Below, one piece after another: positions 23,138-36,414 of a DNA stretch of 64,000 nucleotides. The stretch is from Conus ventricosus (Eukaryota; Mollusca; Gastropoda; Neogastropoda; Conidae). Below the pieces are notes generated by a model that worked only from the letters and a program-made list of their open reading frames with translations, was not told where the DNA came from and did no database searches. The stretch is taken from the NCBI GenBank assembly GCA_018398815.1, contig CM031628.1, positions 8,432,474-8,496,473 of the forward strand, read 5' to 3'. Each line of letters begins with the position of its first letter. Position 1 is the stretch's first letter. The position numbers and the translations under genes were made by a program.

Positions 23138-23774
23138 TTTCGTAGCTAAAACTTCGAAAGGACGACAACTTCGCTGAATGGTAAAGATGGTGAAACGAAC
23201 TGCGCATGACCGGAAACGCTTCTTAAAGGTTACTGGTTATACGCACGGCGGCGTGTGTGTCTGTACATAAGCCGATTTTTTCGACCGTTTTTTTTTTGTT
23301 GTTGAAAATTTTCAATGCGTAATTTTTTGGCTAAATGCGTAAGGGCGTAAGAATTATCACTTTGGCGTAATAAATTACGCGAAATGCGTAATGGTTGGCA
23401 GGTCTGTCAGCCGGTACCACGCTTGGCTGCCTGCCATGCACTACACACTCAACCGCGATTCTGGGTCACGCGAACGGGCGATAGCGAGCGGCCTACCGGC
23501 ACGGATAGCACGTAACAGGCTTGTCAGTGACAGCTTTCAGTCAACTGAACTCAACAGAAAAGTCGACGGAGAGAGTAACATGCAAAAAAATCATAAATGA
23601 AAACAAAAAGCAAAACAAAACAAAACCAAACCAAACCAACCAACCAAAACGTAACTTGAAAGAAAAACAAACAAACAAAACAAACTTAACAAACTTCTCA
23701 CTTACCTATCCACACGTGCGAAAGAATTCCGTCAGTGTTCGTCATCGAACCATGCAGTTACTCAAAGTGATGTT

Positions 23775-23930
23775 GATCCCGATAGATCCCCGCACCGATA
23801 GATCCCTGCACCGAACCGATAGATCCCCGCACCGATAGATCCCCGCATCGGTAGATCCCCGCAAAGGGATAGGGTTAGGGTTAGGGTTAGGGATCTATCG
23901 GTGCGGGGATCTATCGGGGTGCACCCGTTG
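23775..23930. repeat. inverted repeat enclosing (TTAGGG)3
   Basis: Several direct copies of GATAGATCCCCGCACC (23775-23868) face inverted copies GGGATCTATCGGTGCGGGG (23892-23926). The loop between them is TAGGGTTAGGGTTAGGGTTA, three telomere-type units. The arms could form a GC-rich hairpin. Confidence 0.85.
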
Positions 23931-25374
23931 AAAACAGCGACAGTCAATTGAAAACTGGGTCGGGGATTACCGCAAGTTCAATCCAGGGTCAGACTGTCAG
24001 CATGACACGCACACAATCCATATGTCTCTACTGATCAACAGACTTACAGAGTCCGTGCACTCAAGATATTGATGACCAGTGAACAGTTACAGTTTTGAAA
24101 TTGTCAGAAGTCAAGAATAAGCGACACAAACTTGTGATATGCACAATGAAGGACGACTGTACGAAGGTCACAAGATAAAAAAGGGGGGAAAAAAAAACAG
24201 CAAACACGCGAATACACACTGTCACACACACACACAACACACACACACAAATCAGTAGTCGTGCTCGAAGAAACGGATCTATTTGCGGCGTTCCCGCATG
24301 CCGTTGAAAATTTCGGCAGCCCGGGCAAAAGGAAACTGATCAAGCGAAAGTGCTTCTGATGACAGCAGCATCAGTCTGTTCACCCGGTTTTTCTGACAGA
24401 CTGCTTCTTTTTGCAGTTTTTATTCTATTCTGGAGACTGAACCCTCGTTCTGCTGGCACACTTGTGACAGGTATCACAAGTCCGATGCTGGCCAACTAGC
24501 AAACTCCGGAAAAATGTCCGCTCACACCCCGCTGACAGGCGGAGAGACAGACAGTGCAGGGATAGAGGAGAGTCAAAGCGCTCAGATGTTCTGCCGGTAC
24601 ACGGTACCGGCGCTTTTATTTTTTTCGGTACAAGGCAAATATTTACCGGTAAAAACCGGCATATGCCGGTCTAACGGAACCTCTGAATGAAACAACCTAT
24701 TCTTATATATTAATGGAAAGGGTAAAATGTGAACTTTGCAATGAGAATACACTTAAATATATTTAAGGGAAAGAAGCAACACAACAGATATGGAAACAAC
24801 ATAACTAAATGTTGGAGAACACAATCTCTTAGTTCAGACTATTCTAGGGTGACAGAAGTCATCACTAGTGCATGCAAACTTTCTCTTTCGAATGGCTAGA
24901 ACCCTGTTCTAAATATTTAGGGCAGCTGCATCCTTTAGAGTTAGACCATAGATGTGAGAACAGGACATTTACATATAGTTGTGACAGAACGGCGCTACGG
25001 CATGTCCAGGGAGTATTGCAGCGTTGTTGTAACCATGGAACGGCTTGTCTTGAACCAGATGCTTGTCATGAATGTGACCGAGTTGCCATAACTATCGCAT
25101 GACATGTAATGAAAAAGTGAACCTGTCACTGTGCACATTGTTTCTGCAGTGCTGTAAGGGTGACCCCCCCCCCCCCCACCCCCCCACAAAATCTATCTAT
25201 TGTACGTAATCTAAACAACAGCCTTGGGATTTTCTTTCATCTGCTAAATCCAGAGAATCTCCCGGTTTCAGAATCTATGGAAACACACACCAACACATAC
25301 ATAACAGTCAAGAAGGAGAAGAGCCCATTCTGATTCTAGTACTATTTCCAACTCCATTCTAGTTCTCTCTACAG

Positions 25375-26140
25375 TGTGAATACAGACAACACACAGCACT
25401 GCCAACAAGTCAAAATGGAGATGGTTTGTTCTAGCTCTATGTAAGGCATGATTATCATCATAAAGACAACACACAGCACCAACAAGTCAAAATGGAGATG
25501 GGTTTGTTCTAGCTCTCTGTAAGGCGTGATTATCATGATAAAGACAACACACAGCACTACCACTAAGTCAAAATGGGGATGAGTTTGTTCTAGCTCTCTG
25601 TAAGGCATGATTATCATCATAAAGACAACACACAGCACCACGAAGTCAAAATGGAGATGAGTTTGTTCTAGCTCTCTGTAAGGCGTGATTATCATCATAA
25701 AGACAACACACAGCACCACCAAGTCAAAATGGGAGATGATTTTAGCTCTCTGTAAGGCGTGATTATCATGATAAAGACAACACACAGCACCACGAAGTCA
25801 AAATGTGGATGAGTTTGTTCTCGCTCTCTGTAAGGCATGATTATCATGATAAAGACAACACACAGCACCATGAAGTCAAAATGTGGATGAGTTTGTTCTC
25901 GCTCTCTGTAAGGCATGATTATCATCATAAAGACAACACACAGCACCACAAAGTCAAAATGGCGATGAGTTTGTTCTCGCTCTCTGTAACGCATGATTAT
26001 CATCATAAAGACAACACACAGCACCACCACCAAGTCAAAATGGGGATGAGTTTGTTCTAGCTCTCTGAAACTAGTGTAACTTGTAAGGCATGATTATCAT
26101 GATAAAGACAACACACAGCATCATCCACCAGTCAAAAAGG
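25375..26140. repeat. 75-78 bp minisatellite derived from the exon 2 donor region
   Basis: About ten units contain GGCATGATTATCATCATAAA, GACAACACACAGCACC and AAATGGAGATGAGTTTGTTC. On the minus strand the unit lines up with the last ~35 bases of PP2A exon 2, its 5' splice site and the first intron bases. For example, unit AACTCATCTCCATTTTGACT then GGTGCTGTGTGTTG compares with exon AACTCATCCCCTTTCTGACT then GGTGCTGCCATGTGTTG. The unit nearest the exon (26110-26160) is intermediate. The length keeps frames open on both strands; these are not genes. Confidence 0.88.
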
Positions 26141-26159
26141 GGGCGAGCTCCGTTTCAGT

Positions 26160-30074
<3,915 letters not shown>

Positions 30075-30155
30075 CTGCACATCCTCATTTCGCAGTTCGT
30101 CTATTAATACAGCAATGGGATAGAGAGAATCATCGCCAGGGTCGCTAGACGCCAT
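30075..30155 (-). CDS. PPP2R1A: PP2A scaffold subunit A, exon 1 with start codon
   Basis: This minus-strand exon starts at ATG (30155-30153) and encodes 27 residues: MASSDPG, then [19 protein letters not shown] and a final Gln. The second block is the signature N-terminus of animal PP2A A subunits (HEAT repeat 1, first helix). It ends at GTGCAG|GTACTG in phase 0, the position from which exon 2 continues in frame. The Asp/Gly-rich leader before DDSLYP varies between species, so the start is credible. The start context (AACATGGCG) and the CRE 20 bp upstream support a true transcript start region. About 1 kb further upstream lie a LINE fragment and the Polinton terminus. Confidence 0.97.
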
Positions 30156-30260
30156 GTTGAATTTGAAATCGGCAATGACGTCATTTACATAGCTTTTCGT
30201 GTTTGGTTATCTACAAATTTCTTTTCCTTTGAATTGTATTTCTTTTAGGTCACAGAACTA
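30156..30260 (-). promoter_or_regulatory. PP2A A-subunit promoter region with CRE
   Basis: TGACGTCA (30176-30183) is a consensus CREB/ATF site 20 bp upstream of the start codon. The start codon itself lies in ATGGCG, a YY1-like context. No TATA box is evident. Whether the start of transcription lies here is inferred from position only. Confidence 0.6.
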
Positions 30261-30557
30261 TAAAATTACAAAATATAAGGCAATGAACTTTTAATCTTAT
30301 ATAAAAATGATTCCCAAATGTTCCGGTATTTTCCGGGCATGTTCGTTCTCAAAGACGGGACGCAATCCTGAAAATTGATTTCGATTAAGCCAATGAATAC
30401 CCCCCCATTATGCTAAGGGAGCCATCTGACCATAATATTTTTTTATTTTTATAGTTTATTTGTTGTGACGTCTGAAGGGCGTCATAAGTCGAGAATCCAC
30501 TTGTCTGTGTTGTATTGTGTATTTAAAAAGCGTTACCTTGCACTTTTATCTTTCTAG

Positions 30558-31110
30558 AAAAAGGCACATTCATCAAGTTATATGAAGCATTCGTTAGGTC
30601 CCATCTTGAATACGTTAATGAAATTTGGAGTCCTCATCTCAAGAGACAGTCAAAAATAATAGAAAATGTACAAAGACGAGCTATTAAAATCATGAAAGAG
30701 TGCAAATAACTTAAACTATACAGAAAGATTACATTATCTCCAATTACACTCACTCAAAGGAAGAAGGATCAGAGGAGACCTATTCTTCTTCTTCCTAAAA
30801 TACTGGTTCACTCAAAAACGAGTAGGTCACCAGCGCGCATGTTAAAAAGTAAAATAAAATAACATGAAACATTTTTTAAAAATATTCCATAATTATGATG
30901 ATATTAATGAGTATGCTCTTTTCAAATTCGCAGAAGTTGATTGCACTAGAAATAATGAAGGCAAGATTTTTTTTTAACAAACATGGCTATATCCAAAAAA
31001 AAAAAAAAAATTGCTTTGCTTTCAGATTTGCTAATTTTTGGAATGCGCTGCCTGCTACCAAATATGAACCAGATATCAACAGCTTAAAAAAAAATCCTAG
31101 ATGAAGACCC
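30558..31110 (+). mobile_element. 5'-truncated LINE fragment (second family), interrupted
   Basis: The plus strand reads IKLYEAFVRSHLEYVNEIWS and then KIIENVQRRAIKIMKECK, the conserved C-terminal RT blocks of a non-LTR element. After a frame change come RLHYLQLHSLKGRRIRGDL and, past an insertion, FRFANFWNALPATKYEP. The insertion at 30783-30866 is an antisense LINE tail. The fragment ends about 35 bp before the Polinton terminus. The duplicate starting at 39766 begins inside this LINE. Confidence 0.88.
30783..30866 (-). repeat. antisense LINE 3' tail inserted into a LINE
   Basis: Its reverse complement matches the 3' end of the LINE at 20265-21195: ACTTTTTAACATGCGCGCTG, GTGACCTACTCG, GAGTGAACCAGTATTTTAGG and a (GAA)n tail. 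It splits the coding remains of the 30558-31110 LINE. Confidence 0.85.
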
Positions 31111-31144
31111 TAAATTGAAAGACCTTTTCTTAAGTGTAGACTGA

Positions 31145-31335
31145 AGAGAACGTATAAACACCGATTCTGACTCACTTGCTACTCCACCACGTTTTGGGGC
31201 GAAAGTGGCCTAAAAGCCGCCTATTCTTGTTCTCTGACAAGTAACCAAAAAATAACGACCCTACAAACAAACATACTGTGTACGGTTGTCCGTTTTCAAT
31301 ACTAATTTACTAAAGTTTTCATAGAGTAGCGTAGG
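31145..31335 (+). repeat. Polinton left terminal inverted repeat
   Basis: This stretch matches the reverse complement of 56830-57030. Shared blocks include GGGGCGAAAGTGGCCTAAA, TTGTTCTCTG and TTTTCAATAC. The outer end lies near AGAGAACGTATAAAC. The exact terminus and target duplication cannot be fixed because the right end is in poor-quality sequence. Confidence 0.82.
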
Positions 31336-31511
31336 GAAAGTAGCCAGGACTGAACACGCCCCATAGAGTAACGCAGGGGAAAAGCAGTTGTGTCTGAACG
31401 CGCCCATATACACGGTGGGTGCACCAGGCTATCCGTTTACTTCGCGGTATGTTAATTACAGCGTGGGGAGAGAGAGAGAAACCCTGACAAGTTAAGGTTA
31501 AGTTGCCCTCA

Positions 31512-31575
31512 GAACAGACAGACAGAGAAGAGAGAGACAGAGAGACAGACAGACAGACAGACAGACAGGCAGACA

Positions 31576-31642
<67 letters not shown>

Positions 31643-31703
31643 ACGCGCACACACACACACACATGGGCACAGACAGACACTCATACACGCGCGCGCGCGC
31701 GCC
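31512..31703. repeat. (GACA)n, (CA)n and (CG)n microsatellites inside the Polinton
   Basis: GACA repeats, a long CA run (31578-31636, then interrupted) and a CG run (31688-31702) lie just inside the left terminal repeat. A degraded equivalent appears at 40735-40905 in the second copy, so it belongs to the element. Confidence 0.95.
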
Positions 31704-31930
31704 CTCACACCTGCCGGCAAACTGAGGGGCCAAAAATCAATACTGCTGCCCCTCCTCCTCCTCCCCCCACTCCCTCACGCCGGGCCTGATGCATTGCAAT
31801 ATATTTCATCATTTTTCACAGCGCTCACATGACTAGTAACCAACACCGGTTTCATCATTCTTCTACTGACTGCCGGACTGGTAGGACGTTTTTATTGCGC
31901 TGTGTATTGGGCTTGGTGTGTTATTCTAAA

Positions 31931-32476
31931 ATGGTGAGCCGGTTTACTGAGGAACAGAATTGTGCTATTCAAGATCACAAGTTTTACTTTAACTGCATGT
32001 TAGAGTATTTGTTAAAAAAAGAATCAGGTGAAGCATGTTCGTTACCGCCGAAACCGAAAAGAAGTATTGCTTTCCTAGAGGGTGGAGAAAAAGAAAAAAG
32101 TGAACCGACTGCTTTGGAAATGAACGACTATCTTCAAGGTTTGTTGGTTCAAGGAAATGAAAATGACATTACCGAACAAGATGAGGCCAATTATAATAAG
32201 TGTTTAACTGTTGATGAGATGCTTCCTTTTTTAAAAAGCGGCGCTATGTTGATAAAACAAAATAAAAGCAAAACAATTCATCACGCGTTGATTGTTGGGC
32301 GCTGGCTTGAGACAGCTAAAGCCATGTTTGAAAGAGCAAAAACGCATCAAACATGGCGTTCATTTCTTGAGGCGCAGGTGGGCATGTCTGATTCATATGC
32401 AGAAGAAACTTATTCAGATAATTGCTTTAGGAATCTGTATAATGAACTGTGTAAGCAAACGCCAAACCATTATTAG
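31931..32476 (+). CDS. Polinton ORF of unknown function
   Basis: The longest intact non-repeat ORF in the element. From MVSRFTEEQN it is 181 codons; an upstream in-frame ATG at 31829 exists, but that leader looks unlike coding sequence. The protein is hydrophilic and acidic to mixed, with no signal peptide or membrane segment. The C-terminal part reads THQTWRSFLEAQVGMSDSYA. Its W..FL...GMSDSYA pattern resembles short helix-turn-helix-like blocks (DUF3102 style) that I associate with virus-like elements, but this is only a resemblance. It is the first gene inside the left terminal repeat. A degraded copy is at 41150-41740. Confidence 0.6.
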   Translation: MVSRFTEEQNCAIQDHKFYFNCMLEYLLKKESGEACSLPPKPKRSIAFLEGGEKEKSEPTALEMNDYLQGLLVQGNENDITEQDEANYNKCLTVDEMLPFLKSGAMLIKQNKSKTIHHALIVGRWLETAKAMFERAKTHQTWRSFLEAQVGMSDSYAEETYSDNCFRNLYNELCKQTPNHY

Positions 32477-32689
32477 ACTTATGCAAAATGGATAACGATT
32501 TTCGCAATGTTTGGCAAAACTAGATGGGTTAGGGCAGGACCTTAGTACATTACCAGTATGGAGAGAGTTAGTGTGTGGCCAGCACTATCTTCATATAAAT
32601 GCTTTAATATACAATGCTGTGTACTAACTCTGGCGATTAGAGCTGACATAAAATGCTTTGGCTACAGCAATCAACTGCTGTAACTTTGC

Positions 32690-32925
32690 CAGCCCAGCTG
32701 GCAAAGCCCTGTCGAGGCGAAAGAGGGGCCTCAGCAAACTAGGCCAAAACAACCCTATGTGATCGCTTGCTTGCCAATGACGTTAGCACCTGCAAAGCTC
32801 GTGGCAAACTAGGTCAAACGACCCCTATGTGATCGTGACGCAAAGGCGCGGGCAGGCACCTGCAAAGCTCCCAGCGGCACCAAACTCAGGCCAAACGGAC
32901 CTCATGTGATCACTTGGGTTGATTG
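32690..32925. repeat. three imperfect direct repeats (about 80-100 bp)
   Basis: GGCAAACTAGGYCAAA followed by CCCTATGTGATCG occurs three times, with CACCTGCAAAGCTC between copies. It lies downstream of the first Polinton ORF. It may be regulatory or just a tandem duplication. Confidence 0.7.
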
Positions 32926-33149
32926 AGGTTGCCGCGACCGAGGGACACAGCCTGTTTAGACAAAGCAAGAAGGGCCCTAGGAGTTTACTTTTTGTTTTGT
33001 TGTGTGTTGGCTACCCACTCACGCACGTTCCCCCCCACCCCCACCCTGGACTGTCTCATTGTGTGTTTGTTGTTTGTTGTTTGTTTTGTCTGCCCCCTCG
33101 CCATGCACACCCCACACCCCCACCCCACCCACGATGCACCACTCAAGGT

Positions 33150-33370
33150 TGCCTTCTAAGTTTTTAACAAGTTATTCTCAAGGTTTTTAACTTAAGTTAC
33201 TTCTATGTTGTCCTTTAGTCTTTCTCAAAGTTATCCCCGAGATTTTAATAAGTTTTAATAAGTTCGTGATCAAGTTCTTAAGTAAGTTTCTTATAAGTTC
33301 TTGATAAAGTTCTTGATTAAAGTTCATCCTTTAAGTACACCATGTTCTTATTAAGTTAATTTTATCTAAT
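33150..33370. repeat. degenerate AAGTT-rich tandem repeat
   Basis: Short motifs such as AAGTTCTTGATTAAG and TTTTAATAAGTT recur irregularly, with no fixed unit length. Before it, 32950-33130 is C-rich. Confidence 0.65.
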
Positions 33371-33689
33371 TATGCAAAAAATACAAAGCTATGTTTTTAT
33401 CTTAAATAGTTAGGATGCCTAATAATGTACACACACGCTCAAAAAACGACGTCATCGTTGGAGGATGTCTGCTCAGCGTTCTTCTGCATAGATCGTACAA
33501 ACGCGAAGGTCTTTTCACCCTAGCAATCCCACATTGATACAATTCTGGTCTATGGAAATGTCTTTTACTGGACTCTATGTCTTTATTTATTACTTTATCA
33601 TTTTATAATACGCCATGATTATTTTTTATTAAAATTTTAAAATTATTATTCATTATAAAAAAAAGGATAAAATGATGCTTAGTTATTGG

Positions 33690-33908
33690 CGGTTTTTTTG
33701 GCGTTGCAGTTGTTCTTTTTCTGTATTTAACGGGTTTTCAGGTTGTTTTAACTTTTTTTCTTTCTGTTGCCATTGTGTATATATTTAGAGCCATAATAAC
33801 TGCCCCAACAGCAGCACGGGCGCCAAAATGGCCAAACAGTTTTAAGTTCACTATATTCCATGAAGACTTTGGGGCCCTTGAATCACATGGTGTTTTTATA
33901 GTGCATTG
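33690..33908 (+). CDS. possible small membrane-protein remnant in the Polinton
   Basis: A plus-strand frame reads FFGVAVVLFLYLTGFQVVLT and then FFLSVAIVYIFRAIITAP, a strongly hydrophobic stretch of two likely membrane spans, followed by a polar tail to a stop at 33907. No in-frame ATG is present: the nearest ATG (33672) is in another frame. Either the start is lost or a frameshift intervenes. The sequence is not recognised. The equivalent in the duplicate (about 42980-43200) is also hydrophobic. Confidence 0.35.
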
Positions 33909-34239
33909 AAATACAATCTTGTTCTTGCGTTGGCGGTGTTTATGTTTATCATAATGCTTGTAACATTAATTTTTTTTGCTGTTCCACTCTGCTAATTTTT
34001 TTCTGCTTCAACACGCCCGGATTTTTAATGGTCTCCGCCTGGTTCAGTGTTTTCTGATGAATTTTTGGCCTTGGTTACTTTCTCCACCTGGTTCAGTGTT
34101 TTCTGATTCTGTGAATTTTTCCAGATCGTTCATTTTCGAAGGGAAATAAAATCTATATGATTAAAAGTTATTAAATCCCATGTTTATGGCGATAACAATG
34201 TATTCCAAATTATAGTATAAATCACACCCTAGGACTCTA

Positions 34240-34715
34240 ATGACTTTTGTTAAACTGGATCTTGCGTTAATCATACGTAAGTCTTGTTCAGAATCAATGG
34301 GAGCAAATCTACTGACTACGTTTAGTGTTACAAACTACGAAACCGCCCTGTTTGCCCCACACTTTTTCACCATTTCTAGACCCCAGCTGCGCTTCATTAC
34401 CTGTTATGATACTTTAAAATGTCTTGCGGCGCATCTGTTGGAATCTGTTCAATGCTGAATCAGTTAATTCCGAGGAACTGTTTTGTTTTTCACATTGCTG
34501 CCAAAGAATACACCCTCTTCCTTTTGGGGCTAACAGCTCTTGGGTTATCATTGGTCATTCATAAGTTTCAGGAAGGTTTAGGCTGCCTTGTAGCTGTAGT
34601 AGATCATCGCTGTTCAAGTTTTTTTATATTAATTATAATTATTTTATGTTTAAAATTGAGCACCGAAAAACATATTGTAACCTTGTATACCATTCTGCTG
34701 TTATTGGAGGTCTAA
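34240..34715 (+). CDS. two overlapping small ORFs of uncertain status
   Basis: ORFs at 34240-34458 and 34419-34715 overlap. The second has hydrophobic runs (LFLLGLTALGLSLVI; FFILIIIILCLKL) that could be membrane segments. No family is recognised. They lie between the first ORF and the integrase, where Polintons carry small accessory or structural genes, but assignment is not possible. Confidence 0.25.
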
Positions 34716-34908
34716 GTGTAGGCTACTCAAGGCTTCGGTAATAAAGCCTGTAAGAATTAAAACCAGCAGATTTGGCAAACTAGACTTTGAGGATTCAGCA
34801 AAGCTTGATTGCTATTATTGCAGCTATTTGCTAACGAAGATTTTCTAAGTTAAGCAAAGGAATAATTCCAGAGAATATAAAATTATGTAAAAAAATAATT
34901 TAAAAAAA

Positions 34909-35280
34909 ATGGCTCACTCGACAATAATGATAGGCGGCGCTGTGGTAATGCGCTTGCTATTTGGCGGAGTAATTTCGGTTAGTAAACTGCGGGATGGACG
35001 GCGACGAAGAAAAAGAATAACAAAGCTATGGAGCAAACTAGCAGCTGCACAAGACGCCTATGAAAAGCAGAGACTTGAGCAGTTAGATTCTTATTAATGA
35101 CACCCTGAAAGAACAGGGGCATGCAGCTTACATATTTAAAGATGTTGACCAAGCAATAAAAGAATATTATCTAGTAACAGGCATAACGGTCCAGACATTG
35201 CCCCCACCAAAATTCAGTGACTTTTATCAAACATCAGAAAAACAAAAGATGCAAGAAATCGCGATTATGTCGTTGGTATG
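34909..35280 (+). pseudogene. small basic Polinton ORF, frameshifted
   Basis: From MAHSTIMIGGAVVMRLLF the ORF has a hydrophobic N-terminus and a strongly basic stretch (RDGRRRRKRITKLW), then a helical charged region, and stops at 35097. In another frame the sequence continues with QAIKEYYLVTGITVQTLPPP to about 35280, so one indel probably splits a gene of about 120 codons. It is not recognised. It lies directly upstream of the integrase on the same strand, suggesting co-transcription. A degraded copy is at 44330-44740. Confidence 0.45.
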
Positions 35281-35330
35281 ACTGTCGTGTTGTATTTTGT
35301 TGCCACATAATATTAGATGATAATAAAAAA

Positions 35331-36300
35331 TGAACAAAATCATTATTCGGCCAAAGGTATTGGAAGGGAGTAAACAGCAATAAAAAAGCTAACAAGCGGA
35401 GGAGTCAGTGAACAAACAGCAATGATATGGTTATTCGAAACAAGCGATTTGAGCAAATTATTTACCTGCACCTAGACGAATACAGAGACCAACTTTGTCA
35501 ATACAACTCCAACGACACCCTCAAAGGGATCTTCCATAATTACCCTCTGTAGGTAATTAGGCGAAAAAGATTTAAGTACGCACTCACAGTCTTTGACATG
35601 GCTTCAAGATATAAAGATGCTGCGCGGAACCATTAAACACAAAAGAGTGCTTTGCTGTTGCTGTTGCTATACAACTGATATCAACGCGGTCACAACTTAC
35701 CCTCGCATGATTCAAGTCGATGATGGAAAAGAATTTAAAGGTCAAGTGAATTGAATAATTATTCTGGTTAAAAACTGAGTTACTATTAGAAGAGGCATTT
35801 CCAGGAGGTTCACAGATCACAGGCTTTAGTTGAAAACTTTAACAATCAGTTAGCCCGAAAGATTTTCTCCTACCAGTATCACAGAGAGCTGATGGACAAT
35901 TTCTTCGCAAACACAGAATGGGTTAGAAGATTGCCCTCAGTTTTGCGCGCAATGAATTAATGACGCAATTTAAAGGACTAAAACCAGTACAAAAGCAACA
36001 AAAAACAAACCAATAGATGTTGCTGAAGACTCCAGTACAACAGCAAACTTTTACCGTTTGGTTTGAAAGTAAGGTACCTTTATTTACCGGGGGATAGCAG
36101 AGGGGACCTGCATCAGGGAACAGATCCAGTTTGGAGTAGTTCGATCCATTATGAAATAAAAGAATTGTAACAGATGAATCCGCCCGTTTATTATTTACGA
36201 GAAAATGACACACAAAACAACCAGCTCCTCAAAGATCTTTTGTGAAAGATGAACTGCAGATAATTCCCGCCAGGGCACAGTTCCGTTTATTAATTACGGT
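35331..36300 (+). pseudogene. Polinton retroviral-type integrase, frameshifted
   Basis: Frame by frame, the plus strand shows the conserved order of Polinton DDE integrases. YLPAPRRIQRP (35459) is followed by a block with Asp at 35528; then YALTVFDMASRYKDA (about 35576); then MIQVDDGKEFKG with the second catalytic Asp (35719-35724); then VHRSQALVENFN with the catalytic Glu (35832). Next comes WVRRLP (35918), and a C-terminal barrel with RYLYLPGDSRG, GTDPVWS (about 36110) and VKDELQIIPA (36243). The Asp-Glu spacing fits a DD35E layout. At least four frame changes or stops break it, so it is inactive as read. Integrases of this class insert the element and give 6-bp target duplications. A degraded copy is at 44788-45850. 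Confidence 0.93.
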
Positions 36301-36414
36301 TCTCCACGTGCCCAATTGCATATGAAACTCATGGACTGTAACAAACACCGTTTTGTGGTTTGTTCTATCTAATGACTTCTTTGTTACAACTGTTGTGTTG
36401 ATCTCATGTTTTGA

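Larger units (their letters stand above)
21734..24685. mobile_element. hAT-type element, 2.95 kb, with degenerate transposase
   Basis: The left end is CAGAGGTTCCGCTAGAC. The right end, inverted, is CAGAGGTTCCGTTAGAC, differing at one base. AATGAA lies directly outside both ends, a 6-bp target duplication. Both termini carry GCCGGTAC/GGTACCG palindromic stretches. A minus-strand transposase-like fragment sits inside (22600-23137). The element also contains the inverted dispersed repeat (22130-22440) and a hairpin with telomere-like repeats (23775-23930). Confidence 0.85.
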
